In this document: positions 53,282 to 61,550 of the stretch, piece by piece
How the letters are laid out: the number at the start of each line of letters is the position of its first letter
Position numbering within the stretch: the first letter of the stretch is position 1
NCBI GenBank assembly: GCA_910586715.1
Contig: CAJUJG010000002.1
Span: forward strand, 107,682 to 171,681
DNA: 64,000 bases
Source of the DNA: an uncultured Lachnospiraceae bacterium
Lineage (GTDB): Bacteria; Bacillota; Clostridia; Lachnospirales; Lachnospiraceae
Reading direction: 5' to 3'
Program-made: the position numbers and the translations under genes
Notes under the pieces: generated by a model
What the model was told of the DNA's origin: nothing
Database searches by the model: none
Seen by the model: the letters and a program-made list of their open reading frames with translations, nothing else

Positions 53282-53941
53282 TTATACCACTTCTTCTTTC
53301 AGCACTTTCCTTTTTTTCCGCACATAGTACTCTTCCTCTGCAACTTCATAGCACTCAGCCATGTATTTTACCTCTGCTACGATGTTGTCTGCAAGTTTGT
53401 CAAATTCCTGTATCAGTTTCACCCTCTCGCGAAGTTCTTCCATACTCCATTCTTCGAAGTCTTCATCCATGTCCGTCGCCCTGCATGAGTACGTAAATAC
53501 TTCCGTAACCGGACATACATAGTCGACTCTTCTGGGCTTGTGGCATCTGCCACACACATCTCCGGTTTGTTTCGTACTGGTATAGTTACCCTGTCCACAG
53601 AAACGGCAGAAAGACTTGTATTCAGATGATCTTTTCCCACCCTGATACAGTACCAAGTATCCTCCACTTCTTCCATTAAATGCTGCCTGCCACCTAAAAT
53701 CATGCTCCACGTCAAAAGTGTTTATCAGGCAACCAATACGTTCGTATACCTCATTACAATTCAACATTTCATACAGTCTGCTTTTTACTTCTCCCGAAAC
53801 ATCCAAATTATAAATCTTCATATTACAGGCATACGACGTAGAATAGTTCCAACTGTTTGCAGTATTATACCTGAAATGTTCCAGCAGAAACTTTTGCATC
53901 TCCCACCTGTTTCTCATATCAACGTTCTTTAAAAACGCCAT
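53282..53941 (-). CDS. Zinc-ribbon protein, 219 aa
   Basis: The central part carries two CxxC knuckles (CRFCGQGNYTSTKQTGDVCG and then RCHKP), giving a likely zinc ribbon near residues 110-140. The N-terminal 100 residues are aromatic and mixed; the C-terminal 75 are a charged helix that may form a coiled coil. There is no signal peptide. Its stop is followed by small accessory genes, and it lies 12 bases after a broken 106-codon gene. A nucleic-acid-binding role is possible. Confidence 0.6.
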   Translation of the reverse strand: MAFLKNVDMRNRWEMQKFLLEHFRYNTANSWNYSTSYACNMKIYNLDVSGEVKSRLYEMLNCNEVYERIGCLINTFDVEHDFRWQAAFNGRSGGYLVLYQGGKRSSEYKSFCRFCGQGNYTSTKQTGDVCGRCHKPRRVDYVCPVTEVFTYSCRATDMDEDFEEWSMEELRERVKLIQEFDKLADNIVAEVKYMAECYEVAEEEYYVRKKRKVLKEEVV

Positions 53942-53953
53942 ACGCCTGCCTCC

Positions 53954-54274
53954 TTACCTCTGTCCGTCATATAACTGTAACAGTATATACTTCATATAAG
54001 CCAATATCGTATAATCAGCATTTCTGTCTCCATATGCCATATTCAACACATCCTAAATATTGTCCATGATACAGCTGTACCTGTCTCTCACCATTTGCTT
54101 AAGCAGAATCTGTCCTCCATCAACAACCGCTATATCCATACCAAGTCCATACTGGTCGTAATAAATGAAATCTGCATATCACTGCTCCTCATCCTGACTC
54201 AGACTATACTTTATCCCTGCAGGTCCAATAAGGATTAAATACCTTAAACCCCTGATAATTTCTGTTTCAATCAT
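53954..54274 (-). pseudogene. Unknown 106-codon gene with two in-frame stops
   Basis: ATG 54272-54274 follows AGAGGAG and opens one continuous frame to TAA 53954-53956. It is interrupted by TGA at 54179-54181 and TAG at 54053-54055. The intervening sequence still looks coding (YADFIYYDQYGLGMDIAVVD; DVLNMAYGDRNADYTILAYM). TGG to TGA and CAG to TAG changes would explain both stops. It sits neatly between the PAPS-reductase-like gene and the zinc-ribbon gene. The family is unknown. Confidence 0.55.
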
Positions 54275-54318
54275 ACTCTCTTTTCTCCTCTGATTTCATT
54301 AATTTATAGTATCTCTCC

Positions 54319-55152
54319 CTATCCTACGGATTTCTGCATTATGCTAGCCATTTTACATAAATAAGCATTTACACTTCGCATCATACATTGCCTTGGCATA
54401 TTTCTAACTTCATCTGTCATGCATACATCCTCGGTCAAAAACTCAGCTTCCATGCTGTGAATTGACGTTTTAGTTAATGTATTCCACACGTTCCCAATCA
54501 AACCGGGTATATCTTCAAGCGTGAGCAGCTTATCCCAAAGGTCTCTGTGGTACTTCCTTAAATATCTTAACTCCCTCTTTGACGCATTAGGACAGAACCA
54601 ACAGCCTCCACGTTTGGAAAAACTATATATAGGTGACAAAAGATCATATTCTTCACATAAATCTCGCGCCATTTGTTCCGTATAACCATACTTTGAAAGC
54701 AAGGAAAATCTGTTTGTATTTTCCAGTTTCTTAAGACGTTCCATCTCATCAGCGGCTATTCCTACATACTGCGTAAAATCCCCATAACTGGTTTTTAGAA
54801 ATTTAGTGATAGGCGGTATCTTTATGCTCCTACTTACATAACATCGCCCTGCCATTGGAAATCCTCCTTTCAAACCACTGCCATACCATCTGCCACGCCT
54901 CGGTTCTCGAAGGAATAAATCCATGTACGTCAAATTGGAATGCAGTATCTTTGTCTCATACCCCCATGTTTTAAACAATGGAATGCACCTGTTTTTAATA
55001 AAATCCATATGTTCAGGCAACTCACCGCTTGTTCTCCTATCGAACATAGTTTCAGAAAAAATAATCAAATCAAGCGGCTCACTGTTTTCATATGCAAGTA
55101 TAATCTGCGCTGTGCTGTCTTTCCCACCACTAAAATTTGCTACGTATCTCAT
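54319..55152 (-). CDS. PAPS reductase-like PP-loop protein, 277 aa
   Basis: The N-terminus has the PP-loop FSGGKDSTA near residue 8, which binds ATP or a related nucleotide. It continues with IIFSETMFDRRTSGE, as in the phosphoadenosine phosphosulfate reductase superfamily. A C-terminal GGCWFCPNAS with paired cysteines resembles phage and mobile-element members such as DndC-type relatives. These may take part in sulfur transfer or DNA/tRNA modification, not sulfate assimilation. No Dnd partner genes are visible, so phosphorothioation is not supported. It stands alone, divergent from the plus-strand gene at 55213. Confidence 0.75.
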   Translation of the reverse strand: MRYVANFSGGKDSTAQIILAYENSEPLDLIIFSETMFDRRTSGELPEHMDFIKNRCIPLFKTWGYETKILHSNLTYMDLFLREPRRGRWYGSGLKGGFPMAGRCYVSRSIKIPPITKFLKTSYGDFTQYVGIAADEMERLKKLENTNRFSLLSKYGYTEQMARDLCEEYDLLSPIYSFSKRGGCWFCPNASKRELRYLRKYHRDLWDKLLTLEDIPGLIGNVWNTLTKTSIHSMEAEFLTEDVCMTDEVRNMPRQCMMRSVNAYLCKMASIMQKSVG

Positions 55153-55212
55153 ACTGACTACCTCTAACTCCCTATAAAATCGGTTTTATTTCATTGCATT
55201 ATTATATTTCAC

Positions 55213-56349
55213 ATGATAAAATGGTCATATCTTCATCCCAACATAAAAACAGTTTTTACGTTGCAGTTCCGAAAGGCGGGAAGTCCTATGTTTGATAGTA
55301 GCCAAATAACCATATACAAAGATTATAAAAACGCTTCATGGCACATAGATGACAATTGTCATGACTTATTTACAGTGCCTTTCGGCTATTTAGGCATCGA
55401 CTGTCTTAACCAAATTCGCCAAACTGGCAGTCGTAACGATTACACTGCTTCTGTATGGAATTATCTTAAATACGCCGCACGGGAAAAGGACAACACGCCT
55501 CTGTTCCGCTTTATGATGTCAGACCTGACAGTACGCCCCATGAACTGCCGTCCTGACACTATTTTGTCCTACAGGCACTCAGCGCCCTTTATCTCTGAAT
55601 ACTTACACCAAAAATATACCGATCACCTACATGCTGAATTGTGTCATAACCGTCATCACCTAGCTGAAAGCAGACTGCTTGCACAGCTTATTTTCTATAC
55701 CTTACTGCCTGAACTTCACTTATTGAATCCTGACATTGCTGATGCTATCCATGCTGTAGCCTTCAATAACAACAGTGACGCGGTATCCTCTGTTGTCCTG
55801 AATAAATTTGAAGTCGAAAACTTTGTATACAACGGTATAACAGAACCTCCCGCCTCTTTTGAGATATTTAATACATCCCACCTGCTCTTTCTGCTTCCTC
55901 AGGATATAATGATGGTCAATACAACACAGTATACTCTTGATGCCTGCAGTAACTGTAGAGCCGTCTTTATAAAAACACACAAAAGCCAAAAATTCTGCCA
56001 AAGCTGCGGATGCCGACATACATCCTACTACAGGAACACATACCAAAGGAAAGAACCCCGCAAGATGCATGAAACCATCCGCAATAAACTGAAAACCGTT
56101 TACGGACCGGAAAGTCTGGAATATAAACAGTTCCTGCATGAAAGCAACTACCGCTGGAATGCATTAAACGACACGACAGCCGCTATGACTGCTGCAGAAT
56201 CCTACAATGACTGGCTTAATGCACAGCTTAATACTGCCCAAAAAGCTGAGCGCGCCAAAGAGCAGGCACGTATAGAGGCAGAGCAGGACGCATTTCTTGA
56301 ATTTGCTGCAGACTTTAAATGGCAAAACAAAGACGAAGACTGGTATTGA
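55213..56349 (+). CDS. Protein with C-terminal zinc ribbon, up to 378 aa
   Basis: The second plus-strand gene. The body is helical and His-rich without a known family. Near residue 245-275 CSNCRAVFIKTHKSQKFCQS and the following CG form a two-knuckle zinc ribbon of a type seen in several clostridial proteins (DUF6076 came to mind, unverified). The tail is a charged helix (QKAERAKEQARIEAEQDAF). The start is uncertain: ATG 55213 has no ribosome binding site and its first codons run through the palindrome at 55240-55262; ATG 55288, after GGCGGGAAG, would give 353 residues. The gene could regulate itself or the divergent gene. Confidence 0.6.
   Translation: MIKWSYLHPNIKTVFTLQFRKAGSPMFDSSQITIYKDYKNASWHIDDNCHDLFTVPFGYLGIDCLNQIRQTGSRNDYTASVWNYLKYAAREKDNTPLFRFMMSDLTVRPMNCRPDTILSYRHSAPFISEYLHQKYTDHLHAELCHNRHHLAESRLLAQLIFYTLLPELHLLNPDIADAIHAVAFNNNSDAVSSVVLNKFEVENFVYNGITEPPASFEIFNTSHLLFLLPQDIMMVNTTQYTLDACSNCRAVFIKTHKSQKFCQSCGCRHTSYYRNTYQRKEPRKMHETIRNKLKTVYGPESLEYKQFLHESNYRWNALNDTTAAMTAAESYNDWLNAQLNTAQKAERAKEQARIEAEQDAFLEFAADFKWQNKDEDWY
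55240..55262. promoter_or_regulatory. 23-bp palindrome, second related copy
   Basis: AACATAAAAACAGTTTTTACGTT is symmetrical apart from one pair and matches the copy at 41748-41770 in arrangement and flanks. If the downstream gene starts at 55288, this would be an operator in its leader region. Confidence 0.45.
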
Positions 56350-56375
56350 CAGAACACATATCAGACACCCCTGCA

Positions 56376-56561
56376 TCATTCGTGCATTGACATAAAAACA
56401 CCGACCGACTTGTCAATATAATTGTTAACAGTATCCACGGCGCTTATAAAATTCTTCAGACGCGTGTCGTTCGGTAACAGCTTGACTGACTCCTCTGCAA
56501 TCTTTTGCTCTGTTTTTAAAACATCAATGGCGTTAGACAACGACATTTCACCAAAAACCAT
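56376..56561 (-). CDS. Small helical protein, 61 aa
   Basis: ATG 56561 follows AGGAGGGGG and gives a 61-residue helical protein (SLSNAIDVLKTEQKIAEESV). The longer open frame upstream overlaps the DpnD/PcfM-like gene and is a shadow. It follows that gene by one base, so the two are co-translated. No function is known. Confidence 0.55.
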   Translation of the reverse strand: MVFGEMSLSNAIDVLKTEQKIAEESVKLLPNDTRLKNFISAVDTVNNYIDKSVGVFMSMHE

Positions 56562-56562
56562 T

Positions 56563-56814
56563 TTATTCCCCCTCCTGTCGTACATCAAATACTTCCGCCT
56601 CACACGCAGGCAGTTCAAGCGGACACATATAATCAGCCTCAAAAAACTCCGCATTTTCGCCCGTATCTTTGGCAGGCTGTATACACTCCGCATCAAGCAC
56701 AATCAGTCCTGCTTTATAAGCTCGCCGCACATAATCAATCGCTTCCTCAAGACTGTCCTTTTCCACTATGACCAGCTTCTCCAGTGTTTCCCTCACTGCA
56801 ATCGGATATTTCAT
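56563..56814 (-). CDS. DpnD/PcfM-like small protein, 83 aa
   Basis: The pattern MKYPIAVRETLEKLVIVEKD, SLEEAIDYVRRAYKAG and LIVLDAE is typical of the DpnD/PcfM family of short proteins found on plasmids and conjugative elements. The first half folds as strand-helix; the second half is acidic with two Cys. The biochemical role of the family is not established. Its presence supports a mobile-element setting. Confidence 0.65.
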   Translation of the reverse strand: MKYPIAVRETLEKLVIVEKDSLEEAIDYVRRAYKAGLIVLDAECIQPAKDTGENAEFFEADYMCPLELPACEAEVFDVRQEGE

Positions 56815-56833
56815 TATGTACTCCTTTCTATTC

Positions 56834-57103
56834 CTAATGATTAGGATTCATACTGACAACGCTGACCGCACTCATCACTGCAGAGTGCACTTCGCTCTTT
56901 GACTGCTCCGACGACGCATTAATTTTGTGGTAAAACTCGCCTTTATCCGTCCTCACGTAACTTGGTCTCAGTCTGTTCAATGCAAACGCCGCCATATCAT
57001 TTCTGCAGTTTTCGCACCTGCATACGGTTTCTCCCATATCGTCCAAGACACTTTCCAGCTCCTTTTCAACGTCCTGCTCAACAACATTCTTTAAATCAAA
57101 CAT
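56834..57103 (-). CDS. ComFB-like protein, 89 aa
   Basis: The product resembles late competence protein ComFB. VEQDVEKELESVLDDMG is followed by the cysteine pattern CRCENCRNDMAAFALNRLRP and then YVRTDKGEFYHK, matching the family's C-C-C-D-x-ALN order. The cysteines probably bind zinc. I chose ATG 57103 because GGAAGGAGG precedes it; the frame up to 57172 overlaps RadC. ComFB-like proteins occur in many clostridia outside competence operons, and no other competence gene is nearby. Confidence 0.75.
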   Translation of the reverse strand: MFDLKNVVEQDVEKELESVLDDMGETVCRCENCRNDMAAFALNRLRPSYVRTDKGEFYHKINASSEQSKSEVHSAVMSAVSVVSMNPNH

Positions 57104-57158
57104 AAACTTCGCACCTCCTTCCAACACTATAAATATCAGATGAACAGCTATCCTCTTT

Positions 57159-57632
57159 CTACTCATTCTCATAAAATGAATAATATGTCTCTCCGACTAT
57201 TATACTGTCAACCAACGGAATACCCATAAGGTCCGCTGCCTGTCTTACCTGTCTGTACACACTAAAATCCTGTGTACTCGGTTTGACCTGACCTGACGGG
57301 TGGTTATGCGCTATGATAATACTACTGGCATTGCACAGAAGCGCCTTCTGAAATATCTCCCTGTTATTTACAAAAGTCAGATTAACCGTCCCATGTGTCA
57401 GTTCAAAAACACCAAGCAGGCGGCTGGCGCCACTCATGCACAGCATATACAGGTATTCCTCAGTCTGCTTATCCATTTGGAAAACATCACGCAGCAATCT
57501 GTATACCTTCGTAGGTTCATCAAGATTTTCTTCCCCTGCATAATCAATGACTTTATTCTTTACCAGCTTACACATACCGTCATCATCCAGTATTGTTCCA
57601 AATACCGTAACCTTCACCTGAATTTCCTCCAA
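57159..57632 (-). CDS. radC: RadC/JAB-domain protein
   Basis: The 157-residue protein holds the JAMM metal motif of RadC: Glu in FELTHGTV (near 78), then HNHPSGQVKPSTQD (near 110-123) with two His and an Asp. It is the short form without the N-terminal helix-hairpin-helix region of chromosomal RadC; this form is common on plasmids, phages and integrative elements. The exact activity is debated despite the name. It heads a set of small genes that reach to 56376. Confidence 0.88.
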   Translation of the reverse strand: MEEIQVKVTVFGTILDDDGMCKLVKNKVIDYAGEENLDEPTKVYRLLRDVFQMDKQTEEYLYMLCMSGASRLLGVFELTHGTVNLTFVNNREIFQKALLCNASSIIIAHNHPSGQVKPSTQDFSVYRQVRQAADLMGIPLVDSIIVGETYYSFYENE

Positions 57633-57669
57633 ATATATCTAACCTCTATAGTAACTGTATTTCTCACTC

Positions 57670-57957
57670 CTATGGCGTAATTCCGTTAACACCCAGCTCC
57701 GTCACGAACCTGGGAGTTACTGACACAGCACCATTACCATCTTTTATGACTTTGCAGAAATGCTTACCGATTACAGTCCGTAAACACATTGCGCAGGATT
57801 CGCATAAATCCATACTCATTACCGCACGACTGTTTTCCTGCGTTAAATCTTCCCCTGCCGGACTGTATGGAATGGTTTCTTTTGCTATGTATCCGTTTTG
57901 GGAAAACTCCTGACCGCATAAGTCACATACATACCTGGTACTCTGAATAATCGCCAT
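57670..57957 (-). CDS. Small zinc-finger protein, 95 aa
   Basis: Two CxxC knuckles (YVCDLCGQEF near residue 10, LCESCAMC near 51) should bind one zinc ion. The rest is mixed and soluble. GGAGGTGATAAC precedes ATG 57957. Small zinc-ribbon proteins of this type are common accessory genes; the role is unknown. Confidence 0.6.
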   Translation of the reverse strand: MAIIQSTRYVCDLCGQEFSQNGYIAKETIPYSPAGEDLTQENSRAVMSMDLCESCAMCLRTVIGKHFCKVIKDGNGAVSVTPRFVTELGVNGITP

Positions 57958-58073
57958 CTGTTATCACCTCCAATCCTGATGCTCTCCCGTCTTAGACTCA
58001 TACTTCTGCCGTTTCAGCATCTTTTTACTTCATTTATATATGTTGCACCTGAAAGGAAAACTTACATTTACAA

Positions 58074-58355
58074 TCAGACCTTCCTAACATAAAAAGCGGC
58101 ATATCTTCCTGCAGCATTGCAACAATTATAAAACTCAAAAGCACGTACAGCCGTTTCAAAATCAGAACGACTGTCTTCCGTAACCCTTCCCGTTTCTTCA
58201 TCACATGCCTGTCGACCTAAAAGCACAGGTCGTTCATAAATATTATCCGGATGCAGCCTGCAGGGAAGCACATAGATTTTAGTGCCTGCACCATACATCT
58301 TCCTTGCCCGTGGTTTAGATACCCTTCGAAACCTGACCGTTTCTATGCCATTCAT
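58074..58355 (-). CDS. Basic protein, 93 aa
   Basis: A basic N-terminus (RFRRVSKPRARKMYGAG) leads to a mixed domain with Cys pairs that do not form a clear finger. ATG 58355 has GGAGGG upstream. A DNA- or RNA-binding role is possible from charge only. Confidence 0.5.
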   Translation of the reverse strand: MNGIETVRFRRVSKPRARKMYGAGTKIYVLPCRLHPDNIYERPVLLGRQACDEETGRVTEDSRSDFETAVRAFEFYNCCNAAGRYAAFYVRKV

Positions 58356-58375
58356 AACTCACCCTCCAATCTGTT

Positions 58376-58552
58376 TTAAACCGCCACCGAAGCCAACGCT
58401 TCATCATACGAATCGTATATGAAATGCCTGCCGTGCGACAATATGTCATACTCCCTGTCTGTCAGGTACACCGGCACAATATTATGTGTGGGACGTTTGT
58501 ATCCGTCCAGCAGCACTTCCCAGTAAAGCTTAATGTCATCCTTATTTTCCAT
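58376..58552 (-). CDS. Small protein, 58 aa
   Basis: ATG 58552 follows GGAGGTGGCTGT; the longer frame before it lacks a site. The 58 residues show a strand-helix arrangement (LYWEVLLDGYKRPTHNIVPV). An 8-bp perfect hairpin (58606-58625) lies in its leader. Confidence 0.5.
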   Translation of the reverse strand: MENKDDIKLYWEVLLDGYKRPTHNIVPVYLTDREYDILSHGRHFIYDSYDEALASVAV

Positions 58553-58605
58553 ACAGCCACCTCCAATCTGCGAAATAACCAAAGAACGCTTCCGCGCACT
58601 TTGAA

Positions 58606-58625
58606 CAGCCATATCGCTATGGCTG
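58606..58625. promoter_or_regulatory. Perfect 8-bp hairpin in a short leader
   Basis: CAGCCATA-TCGC-TATGGCTG lies about 55 bases before the 58-residue gene. No T-run follows on either strand, so it is more likely an RNA structure or protein site than a terminator. Confidence 0.35.
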
Positions 58626-58662
58626 CATTTAATGTTCTCTTGTTAAAAAAAAAATCAGCTAA

Positions 58663-59151
58663 TCACTGCGGTATTAATGAAATTAAAATACGAATATACC
58701 CAATAAGCGCTCCTATCATAACCCACATGCCGAGTTCACATGCATACCTTGCGCACCTGTATGTCCTACAGGTTCTGGTTAAGTGGAAATCCCCAGGGTT
58801 CTTACGGTCAAACCAGACTGTTCTTATCACCGTCGAATCACCGTAGTTCTTCTTAACACAAAATCTTTCTTTTTCAGCTTTCCTGTATGTAACATCCTCC
58901 ACCGTATACTCAACAACACGGTGCAGCTTTTTGACATCCGGACCGACAGCATCCGGTGACTCATAAAACCTGTCAAGCTTACCGCTGTTATACTCATCAG
59001 CATTTTCGCACACGCCCACTATCACACCAGATGTTTCGCCCTTATATTTTCCTATTGCTCTGTTAAACAATATTACGCAGATTGTTGAAATTACAACTGC
59101 CACCATAAAAACGATGCATGTACTCCACATCGCCAAAATAATACCATTCAT
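58663..59151 (-). CDS. Membrane protein with two helices, 162 aa
   Basis: A first helix (MVAVVISTICVILFN, near 15-30) and a second near the end (MWVMIGALIGYIRILISLI) frame a soluble domain of about 100 residues with a beta-rich core (VVEYTVEDVTYRKAEKE). This resembles DUF3592-type membrane proteins in layout (helix, beta domain, helix), without being certain. It follows the pspA gene and a long inverted repeat, so it may belong to the same envelope-stress group. Confidence 0.6.
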   Translation of the reverse strand: MNGIILAMWSTCIVFMVAVVISTICVILFNRAIGKYKGETSGVIVGVCENADEYNSGKLDRFYESPDAVGPDVKKLHRVVEYTVEDVTYRKAEKERFCVKKNYGDSTVIRTVWFDRKNPGDFHLTRTCRTYRCARYACELGMWVMIGALIGYIRILISLIPQ

Positions 59152-59182
59152 TTCATGATCTCCTTTTCACACCTTAATCAAC

Positions 59183-59219
59183 TCAGCTGACAGCTTACTT
59201 TTTATCAGCTGTCAGCTGA
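59183..59219. repeat. 12-bp perfect inverted repeat after pspA
   Basis: TCAGCTGACAGC and GCTGTCAGCTGA are separated by 13 bases between the pspA stop (59235) and the next gene. Without a following T-run it is not a classical terminator; it may stabilise the mRNA or bind a regulator. Confidence 0.5.
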
Positions 59220-59234
59220 TATGCAGCACAGACC

Positions 59235-59918
59235 TTACAAACCCAGCTTATCCCTCATTGCAGCCAGCTCTTCATCTACCGCAGTGGAACCCGTACCGCC
59301 TGCATACTTGTCCGTCAAATCTTCCACGCCTGCACTCTCCGCGTTCAGCTCTGTCTCTACATTAGCCTGCGCAAGCATCTTCTCCGCCTTCTGCTCATAC
59401 CTGTCAAAAGCCTCCAATGCCGTCACACTGCCTGCCTTTGCAGCGGTTCTGTTTATCTGCGTCTGCGCCTTTGCCATCGAAATCTTTGCCTTCGCCGCGT
59501 CCTTCCTCTGCTCAAGCTCTTCAATGCTGCGCACCAGCTTATTGTAGCCGTCACGCATCAACTTCTCATTCTTTTCCGCAATCTCAAGATTCTGTTGAAG
59601 GCTTTCCCTTGTAGCCGTAAGCGACTGTTTTGCTTCCAACAGGATACGGGCATCACCCTCATTACCTGCCTTAAGTGCATTTTCAGCTGCCTGCTGTTTC
59701 CTCGCAATCTCATTGTCACATTCCTTCAGACGCATGCGGGCTGCTTTCGTATCCGCCATAACAGCCGCGGTATCCCTCTTGACATCCGCCAAATCCCTCT
59801 TATAATCGACCAAAAGCTGGTCAATCATCTTTGCGGGGTCCTCGCACTTGTCCAGTGCCGCGTTAATATTTGCCTCCAAAATTTTGGGAATCCTTCCCAA
59901 TGTGTCCATTAATCCCAT
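59235..59918 (-). CDS. pspA: PspA/IM30 family protein
   Basis: The 227-residue protein is an ESCRT-III-like membrane-remodelling factor of the PspA/Vipp1 family. It starts with an amphipathic helix (GLMDTLGRIPKILEANINAA), then DPAKMIDQLLVDYKRDLAD and long helical hairpins of about 150 residues with regular heptads. The C-terminal part is shorter and acidic. It should bind the inner face of the membrane under stress. The gene directly before it encodes a TPM-like membrane protein, a frequent partner. GAGAGGATTTTAAC precedes ATG 59918. Confidence 0.9.
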   Translation of the reverse strand: MGLMDTLGRIPKILEANINAALDKCEDPAKMIDQLLVDYKRDLADVKRDTAAVMADTKAARMRLKECDNEIARKQQAAENALKAGNEGDARILLEAKQSLTATRESLQQNLEIAEKNEKLMRDGYNKLVRSIEELEQRKDAAKAKISMAKAQTQINRTAAKAGSVTALEAFDRYEQKAEKMLAQANVETELNAESAGVEDLTDKYAGGTGSTAVDEELAAMRDKLGL

Positions 59919-59960
59919 GTTAAAATCCTCTCTTTCTTCTTTATTTTTTAATTGATTTTG

Positions 59961-60965
59961 TTACTTCAAATACTTATCTTCCAAATGATCCAATGCAATA
60001 GCATCAACCGGTGTGTTTAAAATCCTTGCATCTTCCTCCGCCTTTTCCCTGCTGCGCTTATGTTTTAATATAATAATAATGATGACTGCCGCTCCCATCG
60101 CAACAGCCACACCAAGGATAAGCAGCCATTTCACAATACCCTTCCCCGTAGTTGAAACACGCATTATGGTATCCGCCGTACCGTCAAAAATTTTGGCAAA
60201 CATATCATCCGTTGACATATCTGAATACCAGTAGCGGTCCACATAGTTCCAAAATATAGAAACCGCTTCCGCATCCATAACAGCTGACGTCTGTTTCCCG
60301 TTCACGTACGCCATATACCCGACATCTTCATCAACATCCGCCTCTGCGAAATAGACATAAAGAAATACATTTTCCGTACCAAAACTCCGGTCGTAGTATT
60401 CTCTTGCCCATTCTTCCTTTGCGCTGTCCGATACAAGTGAGGAATCATATGCCTTTAAAATAATAAAAGGCTGTACTCCCGTCTCTTCCCAAAAAGACTT
60501 AAGCCTGCCTTCCGTTTTAGTAATATTGTCAAACCAGCCGATTTCATCAATAATGCAGTCATTTATGTAAGCATTTCCCGTATCAAGACTATGCCGTTCG
60601 ATTGTACTTGATACTGACTGTCCGCCCGCCACCGACGAATACACCGCCATCAGACATATAATCGCAATTATCGCAAAAACAACTGCAGCTGCCATTCCTG
60701 CGCCACTGCCGTATCCTCCTCCATATTGCTGATAAGAATATCCCCTGTAAACAGGTCCACTGGAATAACTCCTGCTCCCCCGGTAAACAGGTCCACTGGA
60801 GTAACTCCTACTCCCCCGGTAACTGCTGCTGAAACTGCTCCCGCTGCTCCGTCCGGAACTGCTGCCCGCCCTATGACTGCTTACCCTATGCCCGCCACTT
60901 GAACGGCTTGAACTATGTCCGCCACTTGAATGGCTCCTGCCTCCGCCTGCTCCTGCTCTTCCCAT
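59961..60965 (-). CDS. TPM-like membrane protein with Ser/Gly/Tyr-rich N-terminus, 334 aa
   Basis: The first 90 residues are low complexity (Ser, Gly, Arg, Tyr) and contain a perfect duplication of YRGSRSYSSGPV. A membrane helix follows (MAAAVVFAIIAIICLMAVYSS), then an outer domain of about 150 residues like the TPM fold (WEETGVQPFIILKAYD; AREYYDRSFGTENVFLYVYF). A second helix (LLILGVAVAMGAAVIIIIIL) and a basic cytoplasmic tail end the chain. TPM proteins act in membrane or photosystem quality control. Adjacency to PspA supports an envelope-stress pair. Confidence 0.75.
   Translation of the reverse strand: MGRAGAGGGRSHSSGGHSSSRSSGGHRVSSHRAGSSSGRSSGSSFSSSYRGSRSYSSGPVYRGSRSYSSGPVYRGYSYQQYGGGYGSGAGMAAAVVFAIIAIICLMAVYSSVAGGQSVSSTIERHSLDTGNAYINDCIIDEIGWFDNITKTEGRLKSFWEETGVQPFIILKAYDSSLVSDSAKEEWAREYYDRSFGTENVFLYVYFAEADVDEDVGYMAYVNGKQTSAVMDAEAVSIFWNYVDRYWYSDMSTDDMFAKIFDGTADTIMRVSTTGKGIVKWLLILGVAVAMGAAVIIIIILKHKRSREKAEEDARILNTPVDAIALDHLEDKYLK
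60721..60830. repeat. 36-bp tandem repeat in the TPM-like gene
   Basis: Two near-identical 36-base units (ACAGGTCCACTGGA-TAACTC type) encode the duplicated YRGSRSYSSGPV. The copies differ at few positions, so the duplication is recent. Confidence 0.7.
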
Positions 60966-60994
60966 TTAAAATCCTCACTTTCTTTTGATTAAAT

Positions 60995-61342
60995 TTATCT
61001 TCCCTGCATTTCATACATGCATTCCGACGGATGTACTGCCTCCGGTGCAATATTCGTATAAAATACACCCGCACCTAAAATGTTCTTCTTTACTTCTGCC
61101 TTTAAAGACGTTTCCAATTCTCTGTTCTCTTCACAGCTTACAATTAGAAAATCAAACGCAGTATTTGCTGTCCGGACTTCCATTCCCGGTATATTAAGCT
61201 CTTCCCACAACAGGTCATGCAGACCCTGCCTGTCTACACCATACCGCTCAAGCACCGGATTGATGCTGTCTGACTTGACACTAAACATCACATCGAAAAT
61301 CTCCTTTTTCAACGGCAGCAACATAAATGCTTTATCACTCAT
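60995..61342 (-). CDS. Unknown protein, 115 aa
   Basis: A soluble alpha/beta protein (KAFMLLPLKKEIFDVMFSVK at the start) ending in a Met/Cys-containing tail. It overlaps the 64-residue gene before it by four bases and lies 30 bases before the TPM-like gene. No family is recognised. Confidence 0.55.
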   Translation of the reverse strand: MSDKAFMLLPLKKEIFDVMFSVKSDSINPVLERYGVDRQGLHDLLWEELNIPGMEVRTANTAFDFLIVSCEENRELETSLKAEVKKNILGAGVFYTNIAPEAVHPSECMYEMQGR

Positions 61343-61533
61343 ACCAGCTTTGCCTCCTCTACCAATGCTTTTGCTTCCTCCTCACTCTCAAACCAGTCAT
61401 GGTAAATATCTTTGTTTCTTTTATGCCTAAAACTGTTTTCCGGTTTACAATCGGCATCAATGACAGCGGTAATCGCAGCTTTTACTTTCCCCTCGTCATC
61501 TGCCGAAGTTGTCACACAGTAATACTTTGCCAT
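61339..61533 (-). CDS. Small protein, 64 aa
   Basis: A 64-residue protein with a strand-helix-helix pattern (MAKYYCVTTSADDEGKVKAA; WFESEEEAKALVEEAKLV). GTAGGAGGTTCAT precedes ATG 61533. It follows the broken thyX gene by 17 bases and overlaps the next gene by four bases. Function unknown. Confidence 0.55.
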   Translation of the reverse strand: MAKYYCVTTSADDEGKVKAAITAVIDADCKPENSFRHKRNKDIYHDWFESEEEAKALVEEAKLV

Positions 61534-61550
61534 ATGAACCTCCTACATGA

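Noticed and set aside
54319..55152. DNA phosphorothioation (Dnd) system
   Set aside because: Only one PP-loop protein is present; no dndA, dndD, dndE or restriction partners are visible.
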